Source of the DNA: an uncultured SAR86 cluster bacterium
Lineage (GTDB): Bacteria > Pseudomonadota > Gammaproteobacteria > Magnimaribacterales > Magnimaribacteraceae
Length of the DNA: 64,000 nucleotides
Direction: 5' to 3'
Assembly (NCBI GenBank): GCA_902606175.1
Contig: CACLEZ010000006.1
Location: 28,316 to 92,315, forward strand
In this document: one piece after another, positions 9,898 to 20,039 of the stretch
Layout: every line of letters starts with the position of its first letter
How positions within the stretch are numbered: the first letter of the stretch is position 1
Made by a program: the position numbers and the translations under genes
Notes under the pieces: model-generated
Told to the model about the DNA's origin: nothing
Seen by the model: only the letters and a program-made list of their open reading frames with translations
The model's database searches: none

Positions 9898-10453
9898 CTT
9901 TTAGCCCTCTTGTATCCCGCATTATTTGTCTATAACTATATCCCCTATAACCTTCAGAGGTTAAAAGTTTTGATGCCTCCTTGCGTAGCCATGTAATACC
10001 TTTTCCTGGATTATCTGTTTGCAACTCCTTTATAACATTTACTGCCCTTTCTTTTTTTAGAGCCGATTCCATTGAAAGACTGTTGTTATTGAGCTCTTTA
10101 TATTTGGGAGAGGACTTATCATTCATATAGCCCTTCAAATTTGAGACTTCGAGTGCATCCATCATCAACATAGTATTGTAGACAATGGTTTTTGATATTG
10201 GATTCCTATCCACTTCATCAAGTACAAGTCTTGCCCGAAAGATTATATGGGCTGCTAGCCTTAACCTCTCCGATATATTTTCACTATCTAACATTTTTAT
10301 AATATCATCCCATTTAGTAGAAAAATCAGATTCAGCTAAAATTTCAGCTGCTGTTGCGGCAATATTTTGTAAGTTCTTTTTTGGATCAAGATCTTCAACT
10401 GCTTCTTGGAGTTGAGTTAAAGAAATATCAAGATGTGATTCTTTAGATTCCAT
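9890..10453 (-). CDS. hypothetical protein, 187 aa, no recognised family
   Basis: Long ORF filling a convergent/divergent gap; 8-bp stop overlap with crcB; no motif recognised. Confidence 0.65.
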   Translation of the reverse strand: MESKESHLDISLTQLQEAVEDLDPKKNLQNIAATAAEILAESDFSTKWDDIIKMLDSENISERLRLAAHIIFRARLVLDEVDRNPISKTIVYNTMLMMDALEVSNLKGYMNDKSSPKYKELNNNSLSMESALKKERAVNVIKELQTDNPGKGITWLRKEASKLLTSEGYRGYSYRQIMRDTRGLKVN

Positions 10454-10501
10454 ATATCTTCTTTTATCTTAACTATTGTTGTTTAATTATTAAATAACTT
10501 T

Positions 10502-10852
10502 ATGTACACACTAATTAAGATTATTTTCACCGCCTTAGTGATAGTTATCATTTCTGAAATAGCTAAGAGGTCTTCACTCATTGCGGGTATTGTAGCTTCC
10601 ATTCCATTAACGTCTTTGTTAGCTTTTATGTGGCTATATTTTGATACACAAGACCCAAACTCCATAAGAGACTTGTCTAGAAATATTCTTTTAATGATAC
10701 CTCCTTCTTTGACATTCTTTATCGCTTTATACAGCTTAATAGGATGGAATATATCTTTCTATTCAAGTCTATCTATATCAATTTTACTTACGGCCTTTGT
10801 GTATTGGATATATTTCTTTATATTAGGATTCTTTGGAATCAATTTAAAATAA
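10502..10852 (+). CDS. DUF3147-like small membrane protein
   Basis: Hydrophobic, AKRSSLIAGIVASIPLTSLLAFMWLYFDT resembles DUF3147 proteins. Confidence 0.65.
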   Translation: MYTLIKIIFTALVIVIISEIAKRSSLIAGIVASIPLTSLLAFMWLYFDTQDPNSIRDLSRNILLMIPPSLTFFIALYSLIGWNISFYSSLSISILLTAFVYWIYFFILGFFGINLK

Positions 10853-10860
10853 AAAATAGT

Positions 10861-11130
10861 ATGAAATTATTTATGGTACATGTTGGATTTTATGACAGAT
10901 CTATTGGGGAAGGGCTCTACGAGACCCATGTGAATTATTTTATAGCCGCTGAGAATGCCAAAGAAGCCAAAACCAAGGCACATTCCTTAGAGGAATTTCA
11001 GGCAAAATCTATGCACATTGATGGAATAAAAGAAATTTCAAATGTTCAAGGCTATGAAGTTATTTTGAAGGAAGGTTCCGAATCAGAGAAGGGAAAGGTC
11101 ATTTCATATGATGAAGCAAAGGAGTTATAA
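10861..11130 (+). CDS. DUF1543-like protein
   Basis: ATG at 10861; MKLFMVHVGFYDRSIGEGLYETHVNYFIAAENAKEAKTKA resembles DUF1543. Confidence 0.6.
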   Translation: MKLFMVHVGFYDRSIGEGLYETHVNYFIAAENAKEAKTKAHSLEEFQAKSMHIDGIKEISNVQGYEVILKEGSESEKGKVISYDEAKEL

Positions 11131-11132
11131 GA

Positions 11133-11474
11133 GTGAGCGATACAATTTTTCAAAAGATCATCGATAAGGAATTACCTGCAGATATAATTTATGAAGATGA
11201 TAAATCTTTAGTTTTTAGAGACATTAATCCTGTTGCGCCTACTCATCTATTAATAATTCCAAAAAAACAAATAGAAAAAATATCTGATGCACAAAAAGAA
11301 GATCAGGATCTTATTGGTCATTTGTTTCTTGTAGCCGGAGAAGTGGCAAGACAATTAGGAATACAAGATGCTTTTAGACTTGTTGTGAATAACGGTGCAG
11401 GAGCACAACAAACTGTTTTTCATCTCCATATACATCTTATAGCTGAAAGAGATTTTTCCTGGCCTCCTGGTTAA
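11133..11474 (+). CDS. HIT-family (HinT-like) nucleotide hydrolase
   Basis: TIFQKIIDKELPADIIYEDDKSLVFRDINPVAPTHLLIIPKK; HIT triad HLHIHL. Confidence 0.95.
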   Translation: MSDTIFQKIIDKELPADIIYEDDKSLVFRDINPVAPTHLLIIPKKQIEKISDAQKEDQDLIGHLFLVAGEVARQLGIQDAFRLVVNNGAGAQQTVFHLHIHLIAERDFSWPPG

Positions 11475-12913
11475 GAGAAGGACTTGAGGGCTTCAATAGA
11501 TTTATGAGATCTTTCAATCTTATTATGGATAGACTCTGTTAGTTGGAAATTATTACCAGTTAAATCCAATGCCATCCTTAAATGCTTTATTGATGTTTCG
11601 TAAGACCCAGTTAAGAAAAAATATTCTGCTCTAGATAGGTGCAATCCTATTACATTCTTATCTAGCCCTTGCACCTCAGCTAACCAATACCAAACTTGAG
11701 GATCTTTAGGTCTTTTCAATGTGAGATCCTTTAGTATCTTTTCTCCCAATTTATAATCACCTTTGTTCATCAGAACTCTGTTATAAAGCATTGAGATAGG
11801 ATAATTATAAGGATTAGTGCTTAACAGAGATGATGCCAATGCTTCTGCCTCAAAATAATTTTCTGCTTCAATATGAAGTTCTAAGAGACCTATTTGAAGC
11901 ATGAGATTTTCACTGTCCATTTCCAATGCTTGCCTCATGCTATTTAATGCTTGAGAGTGTTTGTTGTCTCTAGAATATGCTAGAGCAAGTCCATAGTATG
12001 CTTCTAATTTTTCTCTTTCATCGGATGAATCTGTAAGTTCTTTTTGAAATATTGTTACAGCTTGTCGAGGTACTTCAGAAAAATGTACGATTGTTCTATT
12101 CCTTACGAGATCATAATCAAGTGAATTTCTATAGTTTTTATTTTCAAAGCCTTGTGCCCTGGATTGAGCATCCGCGATTCTATTTTTAGTAAGAGGGTGA
12201 GACCTTAAAAACTCCAGTTCGTTCGAGCCAGAAAGCCTACTTAAAGACTGTAATTTTTCAAACATGTAAGAAGTGCTTTTTGGATCGAAACCTGCCGATA
12301 CCATATTTTTAAATCCAATTCTGTCAGCTTCTTGCTCATCTCCTCGACTAAAGGAGAGGTTCTGCTGAGTGATTGCTTGTTGACCTACTAGTAGAGCATT
12401 TGGATTACTTGTTGCTCCAGCAAGGGCTATACTTCCTAATATCATGAGGGAATTGGCTAAACTCCTATCTTTTTGTCTCTGCATTCTCCTTGCGAAATGT
12501 CTCTGACTTAAGTGAGCTAATTCATGAGATAGGACAGAAGCAAGTTGACCTTCAGTGTCTGCATGAAAAATAAGACCAGCATTGATGCCGATAATACCGC
12601 CAGGTGCAGCAAAAGCATTAACAGACTTTTCATCTATTAGCGCAATCTCCAATCTTCTATCACTTAATTCACTAAATTCGGATAATCTGTAAACTAAATG
12701 TTCGGAATAATCCTGAGAAACCGGATCGATATATTCTGGTAAAGTTCTGCGGAGTTGGGCCATATATAGCCTTCCTAAATTATATTCAGAGGCAATAGAT
12801 ATAACCGAAGACGAGCTATCTCCTATAATAGGGAGGTCTTCCTCGGAAGAAGATAAGTTGCTAGATACCAAGATCAACAAATAGATTATGAATTTCGCTA
12901 TAATACTTTGCAT
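11471..12913 (-). CDS. bepA: M48 metallopeptidase with TPRs, BepA-like
   Basis: Signal peptide; zinc motif SHELAHLSQRH; FSRGDEQEADRIGF; C-terminal TPR region. Confidence 0.9.
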   Translation of the reverse strand: MQSIIAKFIIYLLILVSSNLSSSEEDLPIIGDSSSSVISIASEYNLGRLYMAQLRRTLPEYIDPVSQDYSEHLVYRLSEFSELSDRRLEIALIDEKSVNAFAAPGGIIGINAGLIFHADTEGQLASVLSHELAHLSQRHFARRMQRQKDRSLANSLMILGSIALAGATSNPNALLVGQQAITQQNLSFSRGDEQEADRIGFKNMVSAGFDPKSTSYMFEKLQSLSRLSGSNELEFLRSHPLTKNRIADAQSRAQGFENKNYRNSLDYDLVRNRTIVHFSEVPRQAVTIFQKELTDSSDEREKLEAYYGLALAYSRDNKHSQALNSMRQALEMDSENLMLQIGLLELHIEAENYFEAEALASSLLSTNPYNYPISMLYNRVLMNKGDYKLGEKILKDLTLKRPKDPQVWYWLAEVQGLDKNVIGLHLSRAEYFFLTGSYETSIKHLRMALDLTGNNFQLTESIHNKIERSHKSIEALKSFS

Positions 12914-12987
12914 ATAATTTTTATAACGCTAATTATATTAAATTAAAGAATTAGATTAATTAAAAAATCATTAGTTCCACAATTATA

Positions 12988-14025
12988 ATGCAGAGTTTAT
13001 TAGATAAATTTATAAAAAGATTTTTCTCCAATGAGGAATCTGTATATTTTGCCATCCTCCTAATATTTTCTTTCCTTTTTATAATTTTCTTTGGTGATAT
13101 CTTATTACCAGTAATAATCAGTGTAGTCATAGCATTTCTTTTAAATGGGTTGATGAATACCTTGTTGAAGATGGATATTTCTCAACAACTATCGTTGACC
13201 ATAACCCTAATAGTCTTTTTTGGCTGCTATATGAGTTTATTTTTAGCCCTGCCTTCAATTGGGACAGAAATTAATAATTTATTGCAAAATCTTCCGACAA
13301 TTGTGAGTTCTTTTCAACAGACTCTGGTTGAGATGAATAATTATTTTTCAAAAGAAGATATCGATTTGATTTTCGCCAATTTGAGCAATCAGATTAATAG
13401 TTTATTGAGCTCAGCTTTAGGTCAATTAGCTGGAACAATTTCTTTAATGTTTAATGCTATCCTTTACGCAATAATGATCCCTTTGATGGTCTTCTTTTTC
13501 CTTAAGGATAAAAGTGAATTACTACCAATTGCCTCATTTTTACTACCAAAAGAAAATGGATTCATGCAATCCGTTTTTTCAGAAATGAATGATCAACTCT
13601 TTAATTATGTTACTGGAAAATTTTTGGAAATGATTATTGTTGCTAGTGCTTCATATATCTTATTTGCTGCACTAGGACTTCCTTATGCTGTATTGATTGC
13701 AATACTTGTTGGTCTTTCAGTAATTATCCCAATATTTGGTGCAATTTTAGTGACTATCCCAGTTGTTTTGATTGGTCTCTATGAGTGGGGTGTATCTGAG
13801 AATTTCTACTGGCTACTAGGATTCTATTTATTAATACAAATTTTAGATGGTAATGTTCTTGTTCCTATACTTTTTTCGACTAGAAATAATCTTCACCCGG
13901 CAGTTATTATTGTTGCTATTCTATTTTTTGGAGGAATTTGGGGTTTTTGGGGGCTATTTTTTGCTATTCCTTTGGCAACATTCATAAAAGCAATTATTAA
14001 TTCGTGGCCAGACCCAATTGATTAA
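12988..14025 (+). CDS. AI-2E family transporter / PerM-like permease
   Basis: Multi-TM; DGNVLVPILFSTRNNLHPAVIIVAILFFGGIWGFWGLFFAIPLATF typical. Confidence 0.9.
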   Translation: MQSLLDKFIKRFFSNEESVYFAILLIFSFLFIIFFGDILLPVIISVVIAFLLNGLMNTLLKMDISQQLSLTITLIVFFGCYMSLFLALPSIGTEINNLLQNLPTIVSSFQQTLVEMNNYFSKEDIDLIFANLSNQINSLLSSALGQLAGTISLMFNAILYAIMIPLMVFFFLKDKSELLPIASFLLPKENGFMQSVFSEMNDQLFNYVTGKFLEMIIVASASYILFAALGLPYAVLIAILVGLSVIIPIFGAILVTIPVVLIGLYEWGVSENFYWLLGFYLLIQILDGNVLVPILFSTRNNLHPAVIIVAILFFGGIWGFWGLFFAIPLATFIKAIINSWPDPID

Positions 14026-14495
14026 GTCTTAAGAAGTTTTGCTGCCTCAAGAACTTCTTTGGCATGACCAGTAACTTTAACTTTTCTCCATTCACTTACT
14101 AATTTCCCTTTTGAATCTATCAAAAATGTACTTCTCTCTATTCCCATATATTTTTTACCATACATGCTTTTTTCCTTTATAACATCGTATTGTTTGCAAA
14201 TTTTTTCATCGGGATCGGATATCAGTTCGAAATTGAATTTCTCATTCTTTTTAAATTTTTCATGGGATTTTATTGATTCCCTAGATAAACCAAAAATTAC
14301 AGTATTTGCTCTGGTAAATTGCGCTTTTAAATCTCTAAAGTCTTGACCTTCTGTAGTGCAGCCAGGAGTGCTATCTTTCGGATAAAAATACAACACTACA
14401 TTCTTACCTTTAAAATCAGAAAGGCTTACATTCTTATTTCCAGTACATTCGCCCTTAAAGATTGGGGCTTTGTTATTTATTTTAGGTGTTGGCAT
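14022..14495 (-). CDS. bcp: thioredoxin-dependent peroxiredoxin (Bcp/PrxQ)
   Basis: GKNVVLYFYPKDSTPGCTTEGQDFRD catalytic motif. Confidence 0.95.
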   Translation of the reverse strand: MPTPKINNKAPIFKGECTGNKNVSLSDFKGKNVVLYFYPKDSTPGCTTEGQDFRDLKAQFTRANTVIFGLSRESIKSHEKFKKNEKFNFELISDPDEKICKQYDVIKEKSMYGKKYMGIERSTFLIDSKGKLVSEWRKVKVTGHAKEVLEAAKLLKT

Positions 14496-14558
14496 ATCTC
14501 CTCCGTAAGAAACATTCTATAATATTGAGATTCTAACATTGAGTTAAAAAAATTATTA

Positions 14559-15455
14559 ATGTTTAATCTAAAAGGCTCTATTACAGCTCTTGTGACTCCG
14601 ATGGAATCGGATGGTGAGATAAATTGGGAAGGATTGCAAGATCTGATTGAATGGCACATTAGCTCTAGCACGTCTGGACTAGTAGTGGTTGGAACAACTG
14701 GAGAGTCAGCTACCTTAGATGTTTCAGAACATGTGCAGCTTATAGAAAGAACTGTAGATATATCGAATGGCAGAATAAAAGTTATAGCAGGCACGGGAGC
14801 CAATTCTACAAAAGAAGCTATTTATCTTACATCTTCAGCTAAATCTGCAGGTGCTGATGCTGCACTTTTAGTTACACCTTATTACAATAAGCCTACACAA
14901 GAAGGCTTATATCTCCATTATCAGTTAATTGCAGATGAAGTCGATTTCCCTCAAATTCTTTATAATGTGCCTTCAAGAACAGGATGCGATCTGTTGAATG
15001 AAACTGTTCTGAGATTAGTGGATCATCAAAATATCGTTGGTTTGAAAGATGCTACTGGCGATCTTGGTCGTCTAGAAGATTTTATGACCCATTTAGATTC
15101 AGATCAAAAAGATAACTTTGCTTTATATTCCGGAGATGATCCAACTGCTACTGAATTTATGATAAATGGTGGAACAGGAACAATTTCAGTAACTTCCAAT
15201 ATTGTTCCTAAAACAATATCAAATATATGCGATTATGCTCTTAGCGGAGAAGCCAAGACAGCCAGAGAGTTAGACACAACGCTAGTCAGACTCAATCAAA
15301 TGCTATTTATAGAATCTAACCCAATTCCAGTAAAATGGATGCTCAATCGAATTGGAAGGATAACTGACGGAATAAGATTGCCCCTATCTCATTTGGATAC
15401 AAAGTTCCATGGTGAAGCTGAGGAAGTTTTAGCAGAATTAAACTTATTAAATTAA
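14559..15455 (+). CDS. dapA: 4-hydroxy-tetrahydrodipicolinate synthase
   Basis: GSITALVTPM, GTTGESATL, PYYNKPTQEGLYLHY, YNVPSRTGCDL, GLKDATGDL. Confidence 0.97.
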   Translation: MFNLKGSITALVTPMESDGEINWEGLQDLIEWHISSSTSGLVVVGTTGESATLDVSEHVQLIERTVDISNGRIKVIAGTGANSTKEAIYLTSSAKSAGADAALLVTPYYNKPTQEGLYLHYQLIADEVDFPQILYNVPSRTGCDLLNETVLRLVDHQNIVGLKDATGDLGRLEDFMTHLDSDQKDNFALYSGDDPTATEFMINGGTGTISVTSNIVPKTISNICDYALSGEAKTARELDTTLVRLNQMLFIESNPIPVKWMLNRIGRITDGIRLPLSHLDTKFHGEAEEVLAELNLLN

Positions 15456-16432
15456 TGAATATGAATAAATCTATCTATCTACTTGTTGTTCCTGTCTTTT
15501 TAAGCTCTTGTAGTTACCTTTTAACTGATCATAAGAATGACTACTTGAACGAAAAACAAGAAAAGTCATTAGACTTACCAGAGAATTTGATAACTCGACC
15601 GATCATTGATTACTACCCCATAAATTCTTCTAACTCTGAGACTGTTGGTAATGAATACAACATCCCAATGCCGCAACAAGTCTTTTCTTCAGGTACCTCT
15701 AATGAGGTGAGAATGCATAAATTAGGTGAAATTAGATGGGTTTATGTTGAAACTTTACCCAGCAGCGCCTGGCCAATGATGAACGATTTTTGGATTACAA
15801 GTGGTTATAGTTTGGCAAAATCAGATCCTACTTCAGGAATCATTGAAAGTACTAATCTAGGAGATGGCGAGATAAAATCTAAACTTGTCATGAAAGTTGA
15901 ACATGGTATCAGGCAAGCTAGTTCCGAAATTTTTATTACTCATTTGGAAGAAATCGAAGGTCAATGGATACGAGTAGTAGGAGATAATAATCTTGAGGAA
16001 GAAACTATGCGAAAGGTATTGGATTACTTCGCAACTACACCGCCAAGTGGAGGTACTTCACTAGTAGCCTTAAACCTGAACTATGGTCAGAAAGCCGCTC
16101 TCTTACAAGATGATAGTCAAGTAAGTTTTATCGAGCTAAATCTTGAATACGCGCGTGCTTGGGCAGCTGTTGATAGGGCCCTTAAAGAGGCTTTGATAAA
16201 TGTAAATGACCTTGATAGAGATGAAGGAGTTTTTTATGTAAACTTTTCAAGAGAAGAGCAAAAGGGTTTCATTAGAAGAATCTTTTCTAGTGACTCATTC
16301 AATGGAGACTTTAAAATCTTAGTTACAGAAATTGATGAAAAAACCTGCAGAGTTACAATAAGCTCAGAAGCGGAAGAGGCTAAATCTTATGAGCGAGAGC
16401 TTCTTTCAGAAATCAACCAATCATTGTCTTAA
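15455..16432 (+). CDS. bamC: BamC outer-membrane assembly lipoprotein
   Basis: Lipobox [10 protein letters not shown]; NlpB/BamC-like C-terminal repeats; dapA-bamC-purC synteny. Confidence 0.88.
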   Translation: MNMNKSIYLLVVPVFLSSCSYLLTDHKNDYLNEKQEKSLDLPENLITRPIIDYYPINSSNSETVGNEYNIPMPQQVFSSGTSNEVRMHKLGEIRWVYVETLPSSAWPMMNDFWITSGYSLAKSDPTSGIIESTNLGDGEIKSKLVMKVEHGIRQASSEIFITHLEEIEGQWIRVVGDNNLEEETMRKVLDYFATTPPSGGTSLVALNLNYGQKAALLQDDSQVSFIELNLEYARAWAAVDRALKEALINVNDLDRDEGVFYVNFSREEQKGFIRRIFSSDSFNGDFKILVTEIDEKTCRVTISSEAEEAKSYERELLSEINQSLS

Positions 16433-16437
16433 ATTTT

Positions 16438-17154
16438 ATGGAAAATACAGAAAAAGGTGAACTAATAACCACAGGAAAGGCTAAATCATTGTATGAGTCT
16501 AATGAATCAGATTACCTCATAATGCATTATCGAGATGATACTTCTGCCTTCGATGGCAAGAAAATTGAAAGTTTAGATGGTAAAGGTACCATTAATAATA
16601 AATTTAATGCTTTCATAATGGAGTATCTTGAAGGGGAAGGAATCCCTACTCACTTTGAAAAACTTCTAAGTGAAACAGATAGTTTGGTTAAAAAACTCGA
16701 TATGGCGCCTGTAGAGTGTGTCATAAGAAATGTAGCTGCTGGAAGTATTTGCAAAAGATTGGGTTTGGAGGAGGGTATGGACTTAAATCCTCCTACATTT
16801 GAATTCTTTTATAAAGATGATGATCTTGGCGATCCAATGATCAACGAATATCATATTAAATCGTTTGGTTGGGCTACCGAAGATCAAGTGTCTCAAATGC
16901 AAACAAAAACTTTTCAAGTTAATGATGCTCTAAAGAAATTATTTTCTGAAGCTGGAATGATTTTAGTAGATTACAAGTTAGAATTTGGAGATTTCAAAGG
17001 TGAGCTTTTGTTAGGAGACGAATTCACGCCAGATGGTTGTCGAGTTTGGGATGCAGAAACTAGAGAGAAACTTGATAAAGACAGATTTAGACAAGGCCTT
17101 GGAGATGTTGTGGAGTCCTATCAGATTATGGCAAAAAAACTAGGAGTCATTTAG
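16438..17154 (+). CDS. purC: SAICAR synthase
   Basis: GKAKSLYES...[43 protein letters not shown]. Confidence 0.97.
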   Translation: MENTEKGELITTGKAKSLYESNESDYLIMHYRDDTSAFDGKKIESLDGKGTINNKFNAFIMEYLEGEGIPTHFEKLLSETDSLVKKLDMAPVECVIRNVAAGSICKRLGLEEGMDLNPPTFEFFYKDDDLGDPMINEYHIKSFGWATEDQVSQMQTKTFQVNDALKKLFSEAGMILVDYKLEFGDFKGELLLGDEFTPDGCRVWDAETREKLDKDRFRQGLGDVVESYQIMAKKLGVI

Positions 17155-17156
17155 GG

Positions 17157-18212
17157 CTATTTGAGACCAGAATTTATATCCTTTAATTTTTCAGAACCAG
17201 GACATAAATCATTAAGATTCATCTCATTTAGAGGTTTGTCCGAGACATTTAAAATTTCTTTTAAATCTTTTGCTTCTGGATCTGCGTAAAGAAGACCAGT
17301 TAAAACCTTTCCATCTCTTTGAGATTCTTGAATATTTTGTATAGCCTTGATTTTATCCGCAGGATCATAATTCTCTGAGATTTTTTCTAAAGAAAGTAAC
17401 GAACCATCATGCAAAGGAACATCAACAGTTGAACCTTTTGGATAATCTGTAAGTATTTCCTTTCCTGATGGTACAAAGTCAGGCCTAGACAGGGCGTCAT
17501 TATGTTCTCGAATGTAGTCATAACTTTTAGTAGAAGAATTATGATTATTAAAAGTTACACAAGGAGAGATTATGTCTAAAAAAGAAAAACCTTTATGGGA
17601 TAGAGCAGCTTTTAGCAAGGGAACTAGTTGTTCTTTATCTCCAGAAAAGCTTCTTGCAACAAAACTTGCACCTAACTGAATAGCCATAGATGGTAAATCT
17701 ATTGAAGGAAATAAATTATCATCTCCATATTTACTCTTGGATTCCAAATCATTTGTAGCTGAAAATTGACCCTTTGTAAGTCCGTAGGTGCCATTATTTT
17801 CTACTATGTATGTCATATTAAGTTGTCTTCTAGCGCAGTGAATAAATTGACCAATGCCTATTGATGCGCTGTCTCCATCTCCAGAAATCCCTAAATAAAG
17901 AAGCTCATGATTGGCCATAGCAGCACCAGTGGCAATTGATGGCATCCTTCCATGAACTGAATTGAATCCATGTGATTGGTTCAAAAAGTAAGCGGGTGCT
18001 TTGGACGAACAACCTATACCTGACAATTTTGCGACCTTGTAAGATTCTATACTGAGTTGGAAGCAAGCCTCAACTATTGCTGAGCTAATTGAGTCATGCC
18101 CGCATCCTGCACAAAGGGTAGAAACTGCACCTTCATAATCTCTTCGAGTTAGCCCTAATTCATTTTTTTCAAGAAGTGGATGATGATTCTTTGGCTTTAC
18201 TATATAAGTCAT
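17157..18212 (-). CDS. korB: 2-oxoacid (2-oxoglutarate-type):ferredoxin oxidoreductase beta subunit
   Basis: LCAGCGHDSISSAIVEAC, LSGIGCSSKAPAYF, HGRMPSIATGAAMA, GDGDSASIGIGQFIHCARRQLNMTYIVENNGTYGLTKGQ (TPP-binding beta subunit). Confidence 0.9.
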   Translation of the reverse strand: MTYIVKPKNHHPLLEKNELGLTRRDYEGAVSTLCAGCGHDSISSAIVEACFQLSIESYKVAKLSGIGCSSKAPAYFLNQSHGFNSVHGRMPSIATGAAMANHELLYLGISGDGDSASIGIGQFIHCARRQLNMTYIVENNGTYGLTKGQFSATNDLESKSKYGDDNLFPSIDLPSMAIQLGASFVARSFSGDKEQLVPLLKAALSHKGFSFLDIISPCVTFNNHNSSTKSYDYIREHNDALSRPDFVPSGKEILTDYPKGSTVDVPLHDGSLLSLEKISENYDPADKIKAIQNIQESQRDGKVLTGLLYADPEAKDLKEILNVSDKPLNEMNLNDLCPGSEKLKDINSGLK

Positions 18213-18221
18213 TTCAATTCC

Positions 18222-20039
18222 TTAAGAAGCTACTAATGCCGGTTTACCGGAAATATGAGCATTTATTTTATTTGTAATATGTTCTGCGGTTATAGGTTGA
18301 CCATCAAAACAAAGAATCGATACTAGTTTGTCAGGAATTATTCCACCTTCAGCCATAATTAATGTTCTCATTTGACCATCTCTATTTTGTTCAACTATAA
18401 AAAGTAGATCATGATCTTCAATGAATTCCCAAACTTCAAGATTAAATGGGAAAGCCCTAATTCTCATTGCATCTATATTTAGATTTTGTTGATCGAGTAC
18501 ATCTAGAGCCTCTTGCATAGAGCAATCTGTACTTCCAAAATAAATAATTCCCATCGAACTAGTACTCTTTTCTTGATTAAATACTGGACTAGGAACTAAA
18601 GAAGAGGCTGTTTGAAATTTCTTTACAAGTCTTGTCAGCATCTCAGCATTTTTGACCCCATCTTCAGTGTAACCCGCATATTCATCATGTGAGGTACCTC
18701 TTGTAAAATATGCACCTTTTTCAGGATGTGTTCCAGGATATGTTCGATAAGGTATACCATCTCCATCGACATCTAAATATCTTCCAAATTTCTCTATTCC
18801 ATCTAAATCTTCTTTAGAAAGAACCTTTCCTCTGTCATATTGATTATTATCATCCCACTCGAATTCTTTGGTAGACCAATCATTCATACCTAAGTCCAAG
18901 TCCAGAAGCACAATAACAGGTGTCTGAAGTCGATCTGCGAGATCAAAAGCTTCCACAGCAAAATCGAAACATTCCTTAGGATCTGATGGTATCAACAAAA
19001 TATGTTTTGTATCTCCATGAGATGCGTATGCTGAACATAAGATATCCGACTGTTGTGTCCTTGTTGGCATGCCTGTTGAAGGCCCACCTCTTTGTACATT
19101 AAATAAAACAGTAGGAACTTCAGCAAAATAGGCTAATCCAATAAACTCGCTCATCAACGAAACTCCCGGTCCACTAGTGGCAGTAAAAGCCCTCGCTCCG
19201 TTCCAATTTGCTCCAATAGTCATACCCATGGCTGCTAATTCGTCTTCAGCTTGAATAAATGCAAATTTATTTTTTTCAGTGCCTATTTCAACTCTCATTT
19301 TTTCACTATATTTGCTGTAAGATTCTGCAAGAGAAGTGGAAGGTGTAATAGGATACCAGGCACAAACAGTGGCACCACCATAGACACAACCCAGACCAGC
19401 AGCATCATTTCCACTAGTTAAGATTAATCCATCAGTTTTATTTGATTTGTTAACTTTGATATCACAATAATCTTTGAAGTTTTCTTCTGCATAGTTATAC
19501 CCAATATTCAGAGCTTTTACATTAGGTTCAATGAGTTTTTCTTTGCCTTTAAATTGTTCTTCTATGAGAGATATATATATTTCTTTATCCATTTCAAGTA
19601 TGGAAGCTAACAAGCCTACATATCCAAGATTTTTAAAGAGAAGTCTTTGCTTCGGATTGGTAAATTCTTGGACACATAATTTCGTGAGCGGAATTTCTAA
19701 GATATTTATATCTTCCCTACCAAAATCTCTTTTCCAAGAAGAATCATAGATAAGGTAACCGCCTTCTTTGAGCTCTTCTACATCCTTTTGATAAGATTGA
19801 GGATTCATGGCGACAAATAAATCAATACCTTCTCTTCTGCCGAGATATCCGTTTTCGTTGACTCTCACTTCGAACCAAGTCGGTAAGCCTTGTATATTTG
19901 ATGGAAAGATATTTTTTGGACTTACTGGGATTCCAGATCTAAAGACTCCTTTTGCAAACATTTGATTAGCGCTTGCAGAACCGGAGCCATTAACGTTTGC
20001 AAATTTTATTACAAAGTCATTTACAGATTTTATCTTCAT
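18222..20039 (-). CDS. korA: 2-oxoacid:ferredoxin oxidoreductase, fused gamma-alpha subunit
   Basis: N-terminal gamma domain (FANVNGSGSASANQMFAKGVFRSGI), alpha domain (AWYPITPSTSLAE, QAEDELAAMGMTIGA, TATSGPGVSLMSEFIGLAYFAEVPTVLFNVQRGGPSTGMPTRTQQSD). ATG at 20039 overlaps the upstream TAA (TAATG); the track's 20102 start is inside the upstream gene. Confidence 0.9.
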   Translation of the reverse strand: MKIKSVNDFVIKFANVNGSGSASANQMFAKGVFRSGIPVSPKNIFPSNIQGLPTWFEVRVNENGYLGRREGIDLFVAMNPQSYQKDVEELKEGGYLIYDSSWKRDFGREDINILEIPLTKLCVQEFTNPKQRLLFKNLGYVGLLASILEMDKEIYISLIEEQFKGKEKLIEPNVKALNIGYNYAEENFKDYCDIKVNKSNKTDGLILTSGNDAAGLGCVYGGATVCAWYPITPSTSLAESYSKYSEKMRVEIGTEKNKFAFIQAEDELAAMGMTIGANWNGARAFTATSGPGVSLMSEFIGLAYFAEVPTVLFNVQRGGPSTGMPTRTQQSDILCSAYASHGDTKHILLIPSDPKECFDFAVEAFDLADRLQTPVIVLLDLDLGMNDWSTKEFEWDDNNQYDRGKVLSKEDLDGIEKFGRYLDVDGDGIPYRTYPGTHPEKGAYFTRGTSHDEYAGYTEDGVKNAEMLTRLVKKFQTASSLVPSPVFNQEKSTSSMGIIYFGSTDCSMQEALDVLDQQNLNIDAMRIRAFPFNLEVWEFIEDHDLLFIVEQNRDGQMRTLIMAEGGIIPDKLVSILCFDGQPITAEHITNKINAHISGKPALVAS

